A DNA stretch of 64,000 nt from Setomelanomma holmii. Lineage: Eukaryota > Ascomycota > Dothideomycetes > Pleosporales > Phaeosphaeriaceae. Positions within the stretch are counted from its first letter, which is position 1. Each line of letters starts with the position of its first letter. The notes under the pieces were generated by a model that worked only from the letters and a program-made list of their open reading frames with translations, ran no database searches and was not told the DNA's origin. A program made the translations under genes and the position numbers. The DNA is taken from positions 124,001 through 188,000 of the forward strand of contig ML978202.1 of assembly GCA_010015745.1 (NCBI GenBank). Direction: 5' to 3'. Below are positions 46,710-57,214 of this stretch, one piece after another.

Positions 46710-47633
46710 TCACTCTCGAATCTCTCCTTCTTCGAGCTCATCATCGTCTGCAAAGCCTCGCACTTCGACACTGTGGTCATCACCAGCTGACAGCACCGAT
46801 GCTGAGTCGATGCGATCCCTCGCATCAAGACGATCACGCTTCTTCGCTCGCCCATTGGGTTGGACGGTCTGCAGGTCTTGGCTTCTGGTCCTCTTCTCTT
46901 CAAATAGCTCATTCGACTCGTTCAGCAAGGCCACAATCCCCCGCTTGTTCGCCGCATTCTCCAATTCTCGTCTCTTCGCTTCCGCTTCCTATCGGATTCG
47001 CATCGGCCATTGAATGATTTTGTCCTAAGACTTCTTCAGCATTTGTTTTCGACTTCATCGCTTCCCCTTCATCTTCTCCAACACCCTAACCTCTTGTTCC
47101 CTCTGCAACCTCAACTTCTCCAACTCCTCATCAATCTCGCGGTTCTTCAGCACCGCCTTCTCACGCTCCTCCATGCGTTCCCTGGCTTCCGCCATTTTCT
47201 CTGCCATCGCGGCCTGAATCGCGTCCTGGAATTGCTCCGGTGTCTCAATTTGGTGGTCGCGCATAAACTTGTCTCGGAAAGCGGTGAGGGTTTCGGGTGA
47301 TGGGCCGGGACCGCCTGTGTGGTAGCCGTTCGCGTGGGTGAGGTTGAGACCTGGTATGGGCGAATGATGTGTGCGGAGGTTGGAGGAGAGTGGGATTGGT
47401 AGTTGCGATGCGGGAACGACGGGCGTTTCGTGGTTTGATGTTGGCGCGGAGGGGTTCGTCGGCGAGTGTAAGATAGCATTCATGAGCTCGTTTTCGAATG
47501 CTTCATTGTAGGGTACTGTGGCGGGCGAGAAGTCGACTACTGGTTGAGACTGAGGCATCACATCGTCGGCGGGGCTTGCGTCCTCACCCGGTGTGAGCGG
47601 CGCAATTGACATCGGAGTGTCTATCTGAGCCAT
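46710..47633 (-). CDS. Hypothetical coiled-coil protein
   Basis: Exon 1 begins at ATG 47633 (MAQIDTPMSIAPLTPGED). It has a disordered Pro/Ser/Thr-rich half, then a long charged coiled coil from about residue 120 (FRDKFMRDHQIETPEQF, MAEKMAEARERMEEREKAVL). Unspliced, the frame ends in TGA at 47055 after KGKR. A second open segment, 46988-46710, continues the same charged helical style (AKRRELENAANKRGIVALLN) and ends in an acidic DDDELEEGEIRE. Joining 47091 to 46988 (donor GTTAGG, acceptor CCGATAG, 102 nt) keeps frame and gives 273 aa; GTGTTG nine... bases after the AGG codon is an alternative donor. Both donors are weak and no clear branch site is seen, so the splice is uncertain. No family recognised. 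It is divergent from the SF3b5 gene. Confidence 0.6.
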
Positions 47634-47892
47634 ACTGTGTAAGTTTTGAGTGCAAAGAATATGCGAGACGTGTTAAAAAAAAAGTGTCTTTGCTTGGATT
47701 TGCTTCAGTGCAAGTGTTGACTTCAAAGTCGACCATGCCGAGATGCGATGCAATGACACCCGGCCCAACCTGGCTAGCCTCCCTCGGACCTCCGAGATCA
47801 CCGCATCGTGACTTCCCCAACTTTGCGCTTCACACCGTTCGCTCGCGACACACGCACCCACAACTCTTCCACACCTCCTCCATATCACAACC

Positions 47893-48203
47893 ATGGCCGA
47901 CAAGCTCCGCGCCCAACAACAACTCGAAGCGCTCCAAGCCCGCTACATCGGCATCGGCAGCGCCGACACGACAAAGCACGAATGGACATCGAACATGGCG
48001 CGGGACTCTCTGGCAAGCTATATTGGTCACCCACCGCTTTTGCAGTACATGAGCATTGGACTGGGTCAGTCGCGCGAGAAGACGAGGGTGCAGTTGCTGG
48101 AGCGCATGGTGCGGCCTGTGGGACCGCCGCCTGAGGTGAGTAAAGATTGAGGTGGGATTGAAGTGGAAGGTTTGGGGCTGATTTGGTGTAGCAACAGGAT
48201 TGA
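47893..48203 (+). CDS. YSF3: Splicing factor 3B subunit 5/10 (SF3b10, Ysf3)
   Basis: Exons 47893-48135 and 48192-48203 give 84 aa. A small subunit of the SF3b part of U2 snRNP, which helps hold the branch site. Conserved features: MADKLRAQQQLEALQARYIG, SADTTKHEWTSNMARDS, SYIGHPPLLQYMSIGLGQSR and VGPPPE. The last exon is 12 nt, coding QQD plus stop, after a 56-nt intron with donor GTGAGT and acceptor GGTGTAG. Family members are 80-90 aa, so it is full length. The start is fixed by the conserved MADK. Confidence 0.95.
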
Positions 48204-48543
48204 TGGCGCCGTTAAGATGGTGCAATTGTACAAGATCAAGGATTACAACGAGATGGGAAACATATGAGAGACCATGAGTCTTTTGGGCAGACATGGCATG
48301 TTTACTTAAACAACACGACAGCCTGTCTCCCGTCTACCTTCGAGACAGATGCACGGTACGCCGCGACCAGATGCTCAATGTCGGACTACTGCAGATGAGA
48401 GAAGGTCAGAAAACCGGCTAAGCAGAGGATATGGTGCCAAAGATATATTTGCCTGCACCACGAAGTATGGTACTGAGCTTCGCTACAACCGAGTCAAGCT
48501 CTCCACGCTTAGCTTCAAATGCAAAGCCAGTTCTTCAGTCCAC
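48204..48543. other. Short convergent intergenic region
   Basis: 340 bp between SF3b5 and the ankyrin gene, tail to tail. Nothing recognised. Confidence 0.5.
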
Positions 48544-49209
48544 TCAATCGCTATCGCTCGCACTCCCAGTCGGACCGTCGTCATCCTCCTCAACCACATC
48601 TCCTCCAGCTTGCATGCTAAACTCTCCCTTCTGCAGTATACTCCTCAGCTCTGTATTTCGTGGATCTGCAAGCTCGATAGGCTTCAGCTTGGCCTTGTTT
48701 CGTATCCTAGGATCGCAGCCGGCGTCGAGCAGAATCTCTACAATGGGATGCCCGTGGCTCCACTCAGCTTTGTCGAGCGAGTTGACGTACCGCACGGCTT
48801 TATGAAGGGGCGTGTCGTGTTCTAGGCGGTCGATCTCTTCGATTTCTATGCCTTCTTGGTCGAGGAGGATGTCGAGGACTTCGTCTATTTCATGGATTAG
48901 CCTGATATTTCCTCCACGCTCGCCAGACAGGGTGTATTGTACATACAGCTTCCGTATGTCGCGGCAACATGTAGCACACCGTTCCCTACGCCGTCCTTTG
49001 CGCTGTTCAGTATTTGTGCTACCAGCTCATCCGGCTTGCCGCCTGATTTGGAGGCCGATGCGCCGATGTCTGCGATAGTTTCTTCGAGGAGGGTAGTGTT
49101 GTTGCGGCGGCATGCTTCGAACACGAGCTCCTTGGGAGAGGCGCCCTAAAGAAGTGTTAAAAGTGCTATCTCATACTATGCTAAGTCTACATACCTGCTC
49201 GTCGGCCAT
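48544..49209 (-). CDS. Small ankyrin-repeat protein (Yar1-like layout)
   Basis: Exons 49209-49195 (MADEQ), 49145-48947 and 48884-48544 give 184 aa. Two to three ankyrin repeats are visible: PKELVFEACRRNNTTLLEET, GVGNGVLHVAATYGSYEVLD (Tyr rebuilt across the second intron) and HDTPLHKAVRYVNSLD. HPIVEILLDAGCDPRIRNKA follows, then a short acidic tail. Size and order match yeast Yar1, a chaperone of ribosomal protein Rps3, but ankyrin proteins are easily confused and I do not claim orthology. The second intron uses the acceptor at 48885 (GCTAATCCATGAAATAG); the nearer CAG at 48903 would shift the frame. It is divergent from the Rpc11 gene over about 400 bp. Confidence 0.87.
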
Positions 49210-49605
49210 TGTGAGTGCCGTGAGACTGTCTGCAGCCTGGAAGGATTTCGCGAACAGTCTGTCTCGCCCAAGTAAGTACTTGAAGCTGCTGTCTGGCGGG
49301 GTTCTCAGAGGTGCAATTGACCGGGCGGGGCAGAGATGAACGTGTGGTATGGTGTGACGACAGAGCAAACTTTGTAGTGGTCTCTGTCGGAGGGAAGCAA
49401 AGTCAAGTCGCTCACGAGGTCAGCTGCAACGTGAAACAATGTTTACGGTGCGCGTCCCTAGAGGCTCATCGCTGCACGGAGTTGTCGGTGAATCGCCCCG
49501 CACTTTTCCCGTCTCGTCGCTAGCGCTGTAGGGTCCCGCAATAACTTTCGAGATGTTCAAGTCCAGTCGACATAAGTCGCGTCACGAAGTTGAGAGCTGT
49601 ACGAC

Positions 49606-50137
49606 ATGTTGCTCTGTAGGTCTCATACTACCTTTTCGTCCCTCATGAAATTCTGGAACAATAGCTAATGGTCGCGCAGTCTGCCCAACATGCAGCAATA
49701 TGCTGCGCGTCTCCAAAGTACCACCTGGTGACCCTACGACAGAGCAATACGTAGGCCAGAATCGCTTCGAATGCCTCACTTGCCCGTATCATTTCGTCAT
49801 CAACAAGCGCTACTTTGAGCGCAAGTATATGAAGAAGAAGGAAGTTGAAGACATTCTTGGAGGCAAGGGCGCGTGGGACAACGTGGACAAGACACAAGGT
49901 ACGCTTGATATTCTTAGGCGGATGGGAGATTAACGTGGACTGGAGACTGACAAGCCGACAGTGCAATGTCCGAACGAGAAGTGTAGAAACGACGAGGCCT
50001 ATTGGTATCAGCTGCAGATTCGTAGTGCTGATGAGCCTATGACTGCATTCTACAAGGTCAGTCTCAGTGCGCTGCCAAACAAAGCTATAACTAACAAGAG
50101 ATAGTGCACCAAATGCGCAAAGGAGTGGCGCGAATGA
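49606..50137 (+). CDS. RPC11: RNA polymerase III subunit Rpc11 (TFIIS-like)
   Basis: Exons 49606-49615, 49680-49898, 49962-50056 and 50105-50137 give 118 aa. Rpc11 provides RNA-cleavage and termination functions of Pol III. Splicing the 10-nt first exon makes MLLFCPTCSNMLRV, the N-terminal zinc ribbon start. CLTCPYHF completes that ribbon. The C-terminal TFIIS-type ribbon reads CPNEKCRNDEAYWYQLQIRS, with the catalytic acidic pair in RSADEPMTAFYKC and the end CTKCAKEWRE. The last intron splits the final zinc Cys pair from the catalytic loop. The fungal length of about 110-120 aa is matched. Every exon is needed for a zinc ligand or the catalytic loop. Confidence 0.95.
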
Positions 50138-50592
50138 TTGAGGCACCGAGATCATATACACAGAGTTTTCGAGCCCAGGGCTGCGCCGCGATATACCCCA
50201 CCCTGTTTACATTCTCAAGCGTTCTTTCACGCGATATTGGCCACCACTCTGGGCCACGTGTGCGCCTTAAGTAAGAGCCAGTGTTGTTTGAGAGTCAAGG
50301 GTTTTAGTCTCTCCACAATCGCCACCTTATATCTCCACTGCCACCTCACCTTTAGGCTCTCGACCACCACTTAACGAAAACTCTCGCAGTCCCAAACCCC
50401 ACAGACATTTCTCATTCTGAGTTCGCCTCCTCGACAGTGTGCGACAATGGTTGCGCGGCCCTTTCTGCGTCCGCCCTTCGACAGTCTTGCCTCGCGGCAT
50501 CCGGTCCAGCCTCACGTCTTTCCGCCCGTAAATACTACCACAATCAGGATACCTTGGACGCAGCCGGGCCCTCATTATGGACAAAATGTTGA
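50138..50592. other. Intergenic, no supported gene
   Basis: 455 bp after Rpc11. A short open frame at 50447 lacks any signature; it may hold the promoter of the former gene that now lies decayed downstream. Confidence 0.45.
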
Positions 50593-51578
50593 CTTTCGTG
50601 CTCTCCAAGGGGAAATGCACAAGAACTGTCCGCGCAATTGGCAGAGCAACCGAGCACGCCAGCTGAAGCTACAGTACAAGCTGCGGCATTTCAGGCCGGC
50701 TGGCTTAAGCTCCCCGACACACTCAAGCTTCACATCCTCGGCTTCGTTATGCCCCCCAACTAGGTCTTCCAGTATCACGACTTCATAAAATATCGTCACC
50801 CTCTGGAAAAGACGGCGTAGCTATACATATCAATCGTATTGCCCCTTCTATGCTGCCCAGTAACCTCCGGTCTCGTGCGAGGTGTCTTTACGGCCATAAC
50901 ACTATGTTGATGCAGCCAGCTCAACAATCTTGGACGACTGTGCCGCGCACACCACCTCAAGCTACTTTCAAGCTCTTCCACAGCTTCTTAATCTTTAGTT
51001 CATGGGTACCTGGAATGGGAAAATACGCGCATTAGAAAATGGAAGCTCGCAGCCTAGTCATTGGATGGCAGCCCGTTCCACCGCTCCACCCACCTGTCCA
51101 TACGCGCTGACTTGTCCGACACTTGCATTTTGATATCACGCACATAAGCATCATCACCATCGAGTGGCTACCATCCATTGCGCGCAATGATCTTGGCTTC
51201 ACCACTCTGCACACCCTAATGATTGACTTTGACTGTCGCAGCATCAACCGCGCAGTGGTGCTGCCATTGCTCTCGTCTATCTCGGCAATCGAATTCCCGA
51301 CACGCGTCTTGATCGTCGAGTACAACCATGACTACGACATCTATACGCGCCGCACGGATGGTTTATTGGAAGACAGGTCGGACTTTGTGGAGACGTGTGC
51401 GCTAGAGAAACTCACCATTGCGAGAACAGACGATGAGAGAGTGGTTGAGCGGATTGATTGGTTCCTTGGGAAGACAGACTTGATTACCTTTGGCTGGCCG
51501 ATGGTAAGGAAGAGCGAAGGAAAGCGGATGACGAGGAAGATGGGCGAAGACAACGTGCGCTGCCAACCACTTCGTTGA
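50593..51578 (+). pseudogene. Decayed fungal LRR/F-box-like hypothetical gene
   Basis: Frame segments match the style of a large family of Dothideomycete hypothetical proteins that begin with an F-box-like LP-x-E/T-L-K-x2-I-L segment. Here it is WLKLPDTLKLHILGFVMPPN at about 50700-50760, stopped by TAG at 50761, then VFQYHDFIKYRHPLEKTA and another stop. Later (about 51123-51578) an LRR-like stretch is intact: ITIEWLPSIARNDLGFTTLH, AIEFPTRVLIVEYNHD, FLGKTDLITFGWPM. Between the two, at 50820-51060, similar sequence is recoverable only with stops and frame changes. I find no splice pattern that joins the pieces, so I call it a relic. Function unknown. Confidence 0.5.
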
Positions 51579-51954
51579 CTAAGGTGACAGAGAAAGAGCT
51601 AGGGCTGCAACTTGAGAAGTGACTGTGAACATGATGCTCCGTATTCGACCCCATATTTTTTGTCTGCTTGGGAGAAGCTTTGGCAGGTTCAACGTTGGAA
51701 CTTGCTCAACATATGGGCCTTGTAGCAGGCTAAAGACCTTTTGGCGTGACATGGCAGCTAATTCTGAAGTCTGCTTATCTTCCATGCAGAAGATCAACCA
51801 ACCCCATAATATCTTAACTGGAAAGTGTTGCTTTATAATTGTATTTTTGATATTGCAACGACTACATTGACTGGTGGTGAGCAAAAAGCATCTCGACCGC
51901 GAAATGTCACCTACTTGGTAACGATCATAGATGCTAGGCGAAAGCAAAAGGCAC
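51579..51954. other. Intergenic, AT-richer
   Basis: About 375 bp between the relic and the tRNA. No gene recognised. Confidence 0.5.
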
Positions 51955-51959
51955 AAAAA
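51955..51959 (-). terminator. Pol III T5 terminator of tRNA-Arg
   Basis: On the minus strand a run of five T lies 15 nt downstream of the mature tRNA 3' end, as expected for RNA polymerase III termination. Confidence 0.75.
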
Positions 51960-51974
51960 GGTGCGAAATAACAA

Positions 51975-52056
51975 TGACCTAACCAGGGGTCGAACCTGGA
52001 ATCTCTTGATTTCGGGAAAATCGTAGTCAAGCGCCTTGCCATTGGGCCATTAGGCC
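51975..52056 (-). tRNA. tRNA-Arg(ACG) with a 10-nt intron
   Basis: 82 nt that fold as a full cloverleaf: acceptor GGCCTAA paired with TTAGGTC, discriminator A; D-arm GCC...GGC with loop AATGGCAA; anticodon stem CTTGA/TCAAG; variable loop AGATT; T-arm CCAGG/CCTGG with loop TTCGACC. The anticodon loop has 17 nt. Removing ten (TTTTCCCGAA, after the base 3' of the anticodon, the canonical 37/38 site) leaves CTACGAA, anticodon ACG (inosine-modified, reads CGN arginine codons). Internal promoters are visible as A box TGGCCCAATGG and B box GGTTCGACCCC. CCA is not encoded, as normal in eukaryotes. Confidence 0.93.
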
Positions 52057-52392
52057 AGTATACTGGATTATGGAAAGAACGAAAATTTAGAGTGTTATAA
52101 CGCAGCGTTGTGTCAGTGTGCTCAGATTACCCTACCATGTGCGACTAAGCGAGCAGTGACCGAACAACGATCCACTCAGCGCCCCTCCCCACTACTCCGA
52201 CCAACGACTATCACAGGCAACAACGACTAGTTTGTACAGCCTCGTGCTTGTAAAATGGCTGCGACAACGCATCACGAGCGCTTGACCGTCGCGTTTGACT
52301 TGTTCTCTACTTTCTTACCTTGAGGGCTCAACACTCTTGATCTCTTCTCCGCTCCGGTCAATTCGTAGAGACCTCCTACATACAATCCTATT
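52057..52392. other. Intergenic, tRNA / Nudix divergent region
   Basis: 336 bp; contains the 5' flank of the tRNA and the promoter of the Nudix gene. No further feature. Confidence 0.5.
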
Positions 52393-53162
52393 ATGTCTTC
52401 AACCAACAGCGGACCACCAGAATTCAAGCCAGTCATTGCGCAATTTTCTGGAAACTGGTTCGTGAATGGAGGCGGCGTTGCGATCTTCCACCTCGCAAGT
52501 AGCCGCGTTGTGATATGTAGTGCTGAAGATCGACGTGGCACGAGATACTACTTCCTACCAAAGGGCCGCCGGGATGCCGGGGAAGAGAGTGGACGAGGAG
52601 CAGAACGAGAAGGATATGAGGAAGTATACTTGCTCTCCATCCCCAAAATGACTGGAGTAGTGCTGATGTTTTCCAGAGTGGCTACCATAACCGCCTTCTC
52701 CCTCTGCCCATACTGCACCGCCAACCCCAGGCCCACCCGCGCATCCATGCAGCACCCATGACCGCCGAACCTGTCTGGATGCAATTCATGCCCCTCGGCA
52801 CGCGCCAATACGTGATATACTGGTACATCGCCGAGACACTTCCACCGTCCATCGAAACCGAACTCGAGACAGAGGTCGGCGCGGTGTACAAACCTCCACC
52901 TCCGTTTCCGCGAGACCTGACATTACGGGAGAGGATTAAGATGGAGCCAGAGGGATACGAGCCGCTGCATCATGAAGGCACGGGTGTAGATGAGGAAGAG
53001 CAGACGTATGAAAGTCACCTTGTGAGCGTTGAGGAGGCGGTCAGGAAGTTGGGAAGGAACAGCGTCCAGGCAGATGTGGTGCTGAAGGGGTGGAAGGGGA
53101 TTCAGGATCGGTTGGCGATTGAGGATGCGGCTACGTCTTCGAGTCCTGAGGCTATGGCTTGA
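52393..53162 (+). CDS. Nudix hydrolase domain protein
   Basis: Exons 52393-52623 and 52677-53162 give 238 aa. Nudix enzymes cleave nucleoside diphosphate-linked compounds. The Nudix box runs from Gly58 to Tyr80 and matches G-x5-E-x7-RE-x2-EE-x-G-x exactly (E64, R72, E73, E76, E77, G79). The intron falls between Glu77 and Ser78, so the motif exists only after splicing (donor GTATAC, acceptor TTTTCCAG). Flanking parts: VNGGGVAIFHLASSRVVICS before the box, and VWMQFMPLGTRQYVIYWYIA after it, then an acidic tail with ESHLVSVEEAVRKL. The layout is common in fungal Nudix proteins of unknown substrate. No signal peptide. Confidence 0.92.
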
Positions 53163-53543
53163 TCAGGCTGACTTGAGAACGCCCACGCATGCGGACATTG
53201 GAACTAATTATCAAGCTTCAGATGCTACAAGAGCAAATCTCTTGTCAACTTGCCACTATGGCTATGCTGCATGTGAGAGACCAATGAGGCAAAGAGCTCA
53301 CCTGTTTATCGCGTTTTTGAGAGCCATCAGCACAGGCTGTGCGCCACCTTCTCCTGTATGGAGAGAGTAGGTTGAACTATACTAATTCCGGCGCTTGCAT
53401 GTGCGATACATCGCGCCGCAGCAAGAGGCTTTTGGGGGCCGACGGTCCTTCAGCCTTGTGTTGACCCCGCTGTCTTATACAAGTCTCGCATCCAGCACAT
53501 CAAGGCTGTAGACATGTCTTGGCTATTTCTTCGCGACTAGATT
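53163..53543. other. Intergenic, no supported gene
   Basis: About 380 bp; nothing recognised. Confidence 0.5.
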
Positions 53544-56398
53544 ATGTACGAGTACCACGCTTTGGACCACGATGTGCGAGAAACGGTGGCGCTCGAGAGC
53601 CAAGTTGGGTTATTCCTTGCACACAAGGCCGCAGATGATGATCGATGCAGCGTTCTCAATCATTCTGATACTGCTTCCTCGAGTGCCACGTTCGTCGCTT
53701 CCTCGCCATCTCTTAACATCTGATTCACCTTCTGCCTTTCCTTTACAAGAAATTACTGACCAGCGCCAGCCGTTGCGCCCAAGGAGACCTCCGTTCGAGA
53801 AGCCTTCCAGTTTTGGCGTACAAGGCGCAAGACCACACTATTCTGTGGCTGCGTGGTAGTTGCTTTGACACTGCTGCTCAACCTTTCCGCCACAGTATAT
53901 GTCCACCTAAGCTCGGTCCAGGAAACAGGATCAAAACAGCCTTTGCATCCACGTTTGTTCTTGGGAAGCTGTACTACGGCGCTGAAGCTGAACACTTATG
54001 TACACTTCCTGATCAACGTGCTTTCGACGCTGATTCTGTCGTCTTCGAACTTGTTCATGCAGCACCTGCTGTCGCCCACAAGGGCAGAAGTGGATAAAGT
54101 CCATAAGCAGCAGCTATGGGTCGCCATTGGAATATACAACTGGGGAAATCTGCGATTCATCAGCTGTCGCAACCGAGTATTGTGGACAGTTCTGGCTTTC
54201 TCATCCCTTCCTTTACACCTTTTGTAAGTTTTCGAAGCACTCACGATCGCGGCCTCTGTGCTAATATTTTCTAGATACAATTCCACTATCTACATGTCGA
54301 AGCCGCTAGATGATGTTGCAATACATGTCCTAACCCCCTACTTTCTGACCGACGCTCGTGCCGATACCAATCGAGCAGCGGTGATGTACGGATGGCGAAG
54401 GGAGCAGTACATGAATGGACAAGAGCTATCATATGACGATCGTCATGGAAAACTTCGATGGCAAAAAATAGATGGAGATGGCCTTTTCAACTTCAATGCG
54501 GTCTGTACAACCAACAACTGTACGTCGGTCCAGGAGTACGTCATGAAACAGCAGTACCAGCGCACTATAAAACCTATCGACTGCCTGACAGTGTACTCTG
54601 ACATCTATAGCAATCGGTCAGACGTCATATTCGTGTCAAGCTACGACTACCTCTGGAACTCGTCAACATATATCAACCATCTTGCAAGAAATGGCTCGGA
54701 GTGGCTCATCGCCCCGGATGCAGCAGGGCTTCCCGGCGCTCTCACGAACTCTCTCCTGTTTTCTAAGCGACTGAATAGCCTCAAGCAAGTAAGATTCTGG
54801 TTAGGCTACGACTGGCTATGCGGAAACACCAACAAATTCGATTGTGGGTACAACTGATGAACCTCTCGAGGTCTTAGCTGAAACACAGACTTACTGAATC
54901 GTAGGTCGTCAACCAACCTCATGGATCCAGAGCCCATCGATTGCCGATGACTGGAACATACTCGGATGGAAAATTGACCAGTGCCTTGTCAGTGATATAC
55001 CTTTAGAGAATAAGTGCTCAGTAAGCTACTCGCTCGAAATCATGATAGGTGCGTTGTGCAAAACAACTCATCTCGAACACATGCTGATTCATGTAGTGGT
55101 CTGCTGCGTAAACTTCCTCAAGCTGGCGTGTATGCTATACAGTATCACAAATCTGTCCGACGAGGGCCCTACTACCAAACCGTTATCAACAACTGGCGAC
55201 GCTATCGCGTCTTTCCTCACGATCGAAACCAGGAACTTGGGCTTAACCGCAAAGACCGACTTATCACAGGAGGGATACTCTTGGTCTGATGAACGAACAA
55301 GCAGATGGTCCCCTGTTTATTCGAGATGGTTTCGCCTAGTATCGAAAATGCGACTCAGTTTGACATTTGGATTGTAAGTTTTTCAGCTTCATTGAGCTTG
55401 TAGTAGCTTACAGGAGAAGAGAGGCCTTGTGCTTATTTTGGGCGGTTCTCTGTTCATGAACCAAGGCTTCGAAATCATCAAAGATAGGGCAGGTTCCGGG
55501 AGATACATTCTAGAGATGGAATTTGGAGCTGCGGACCAAAACGCCTTTCTGCAGCTTGGACTATCGATCGTACAAGAGAGCCGCAGTATGCAAGATCTCA
55601 AGAGAAAATGTGCAGAGGGATGCTGACCATTGAACAGCCTCTATGATGCGCGGTTTCCTAGCCATCGTCCTCTTTGCCAATACGTGGCAGCTACTGATCT
55701 CGCTGCAATACATATGTACCAACGCCCTTCTCACATGCTTTTACGTGGAGTCAGAATGGCAAGGTTATGGCACGAAGCGGAAGAGCCTTCGTGTCAGCTC
55801 ACCTCTCGGGAAGCAACGCTCTACGTACTTTCTTTCGCTACCTTGGCGCTACGCACTGCCTCTTACGGCCACGTTCACGATACTTCACTGGACACTCTCG
55901 CAGTCTATGTTCTTGACGGTCATCGCAGTGAACAACTCGGGAGGACTTGCCAGTGAGCTGCTCTTCCTGGGAACTAGCCCAAAACCGCTGATGCTGAGTA
56001 AATCACAACACTTGACTAGATTTCAGAGAGGCAACTAACAGTTGTTAGCTGTGGCTATCGGAGGACTTCTGCTTCTCGTGTTCGCCGGTATATGCCTACG
56101 AATATGCAAGGGAGTGTTGCCGCAAGGAGGTAGCTGTAGTGCCATCATCAGTGCAGCATGCCATAGACCCGAAGAGGATCGCGACGCCGCACTGAAGCCC
56201 GTCCAGTGGGGTGAGGTCCACGCTGTGGAGCTGAAAGCGTTAATATCGACTGCGCATGCGGCTCGACAACTCGATGAACACAAAATTCCAGCCACTGCTG
56301 ATTACGCCGTCGAAGATACCGGATTTCAACGTCCTGGTCATTGTTGCTTTACTAGCTACAATGTCACCCACCCAAATGAGGGAAGACAGTATTGTTGA
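53544..56398 (+). CDS. DUF6536-family fungal multi-pass membrane protein
   Basis: Confident exons: 53764-54223, 54275-54843, 54905-55373, 55404-55585, 55638-55997 and 56049-56398, all in phase. A first exon 53544-53682 (MYEYHALDHDVRETVALE) joined through donor GTGCCA is plausible but weak. Together they give about 840 aa. Family hallmarks: an N-terminal helix (VVVALTLLLNLSATVYVHL); LNTYVHFLINVLSTLILSSS; NLRFISCRNRVLWTVLAFSS then LPLHLLYNSTIY; a long glycosylated loop; SYSLEIMIGALC and further helices; the strongly conserved KRKSLRVSSPLGKQRSTYFL; SLPWRYALPLTATFTILHWT; GSCSAIISAACHRP; and a terminal GHCCFTSYNVTHPNEGRQYC. Function of the family is unknown. Exon C is fixed by the donor GTGGGT at 54844, which rebuilds the Cys of FDCRQPTSW. 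No lesion seen. Confidence 0.85.
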
Positions 56399-57214
56399 AA
56401 ATCTTAGCCAATGGTCGGCAGGACATCGAAACCCACCAGAGCAGGGTCATCTCCTTCCAGAAGCATTCTTAGCGTCATTGGGGGGCCTGAGTCTATACGA
56501 GCCCTCTACCACAATGAGAAAGTATTCATGCTCTCTTTCGAGTCAGGTATGCTGTGGCGCGTGCGCTGCGCATCCCACATTGACCAAACATTGTGAGAAT
56601 CTGTGCCCGCTTCCCTCATCCTTTACGGAAAGGAAAGCCTGGCTTTTCTGTTTAGCAGAAGCGCGTATGTCTCCAAAAACTTCTCCTCTCTCTAGTATCT
56701 GTTCGTAAACGTCTTTGAAGTCATACAGGGCTCTTCGAGAGAATGATCTACGAGGGCCGTCTTTGTGAGCAGACATGGCATGTTGCGAGGGCCGATGCAT
56801 CTGAGAGTCGCCTGGCGCTTTAGTCCTCCTTTGAAAGTCAATCCCGATATTTGATGCACCCCACTACATGTGTATTAACGTTGGGTCCATGAACCGCACT
56901 CTTCGTGAACCTTGGGAGGTTGTTGAGAAGCGCATGCCTTCAGTACCGTGGTCGACGGGTTATTGATCCAGATAATCGACTTCTCCTCAAATATGCTTCG
57001 CTTTTTGGCAACCCTAGTCAAAGATGTGGTATCATGTTGGATGGCAGTATCAGATGAGCTAATGCATGATTCAGTTGCGCTATAAATTCTCAAATGCAGG
57101 GAAATCACTTCTTACCACGGTGAATATCTATTTGTAGGCATCATCCCTTCAGGGATTTGAACTTCATCTTCGCAAATAGCTCGGACTTCAGATCAGATTA
57201 AATTTACGACAAAA
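56399..57214. other. Intergenic, no supported gene
   Basis: About 815 bp between the DUF6536 gene and the secreted-protein relic. Short open frames only. Confidence 0.5.
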
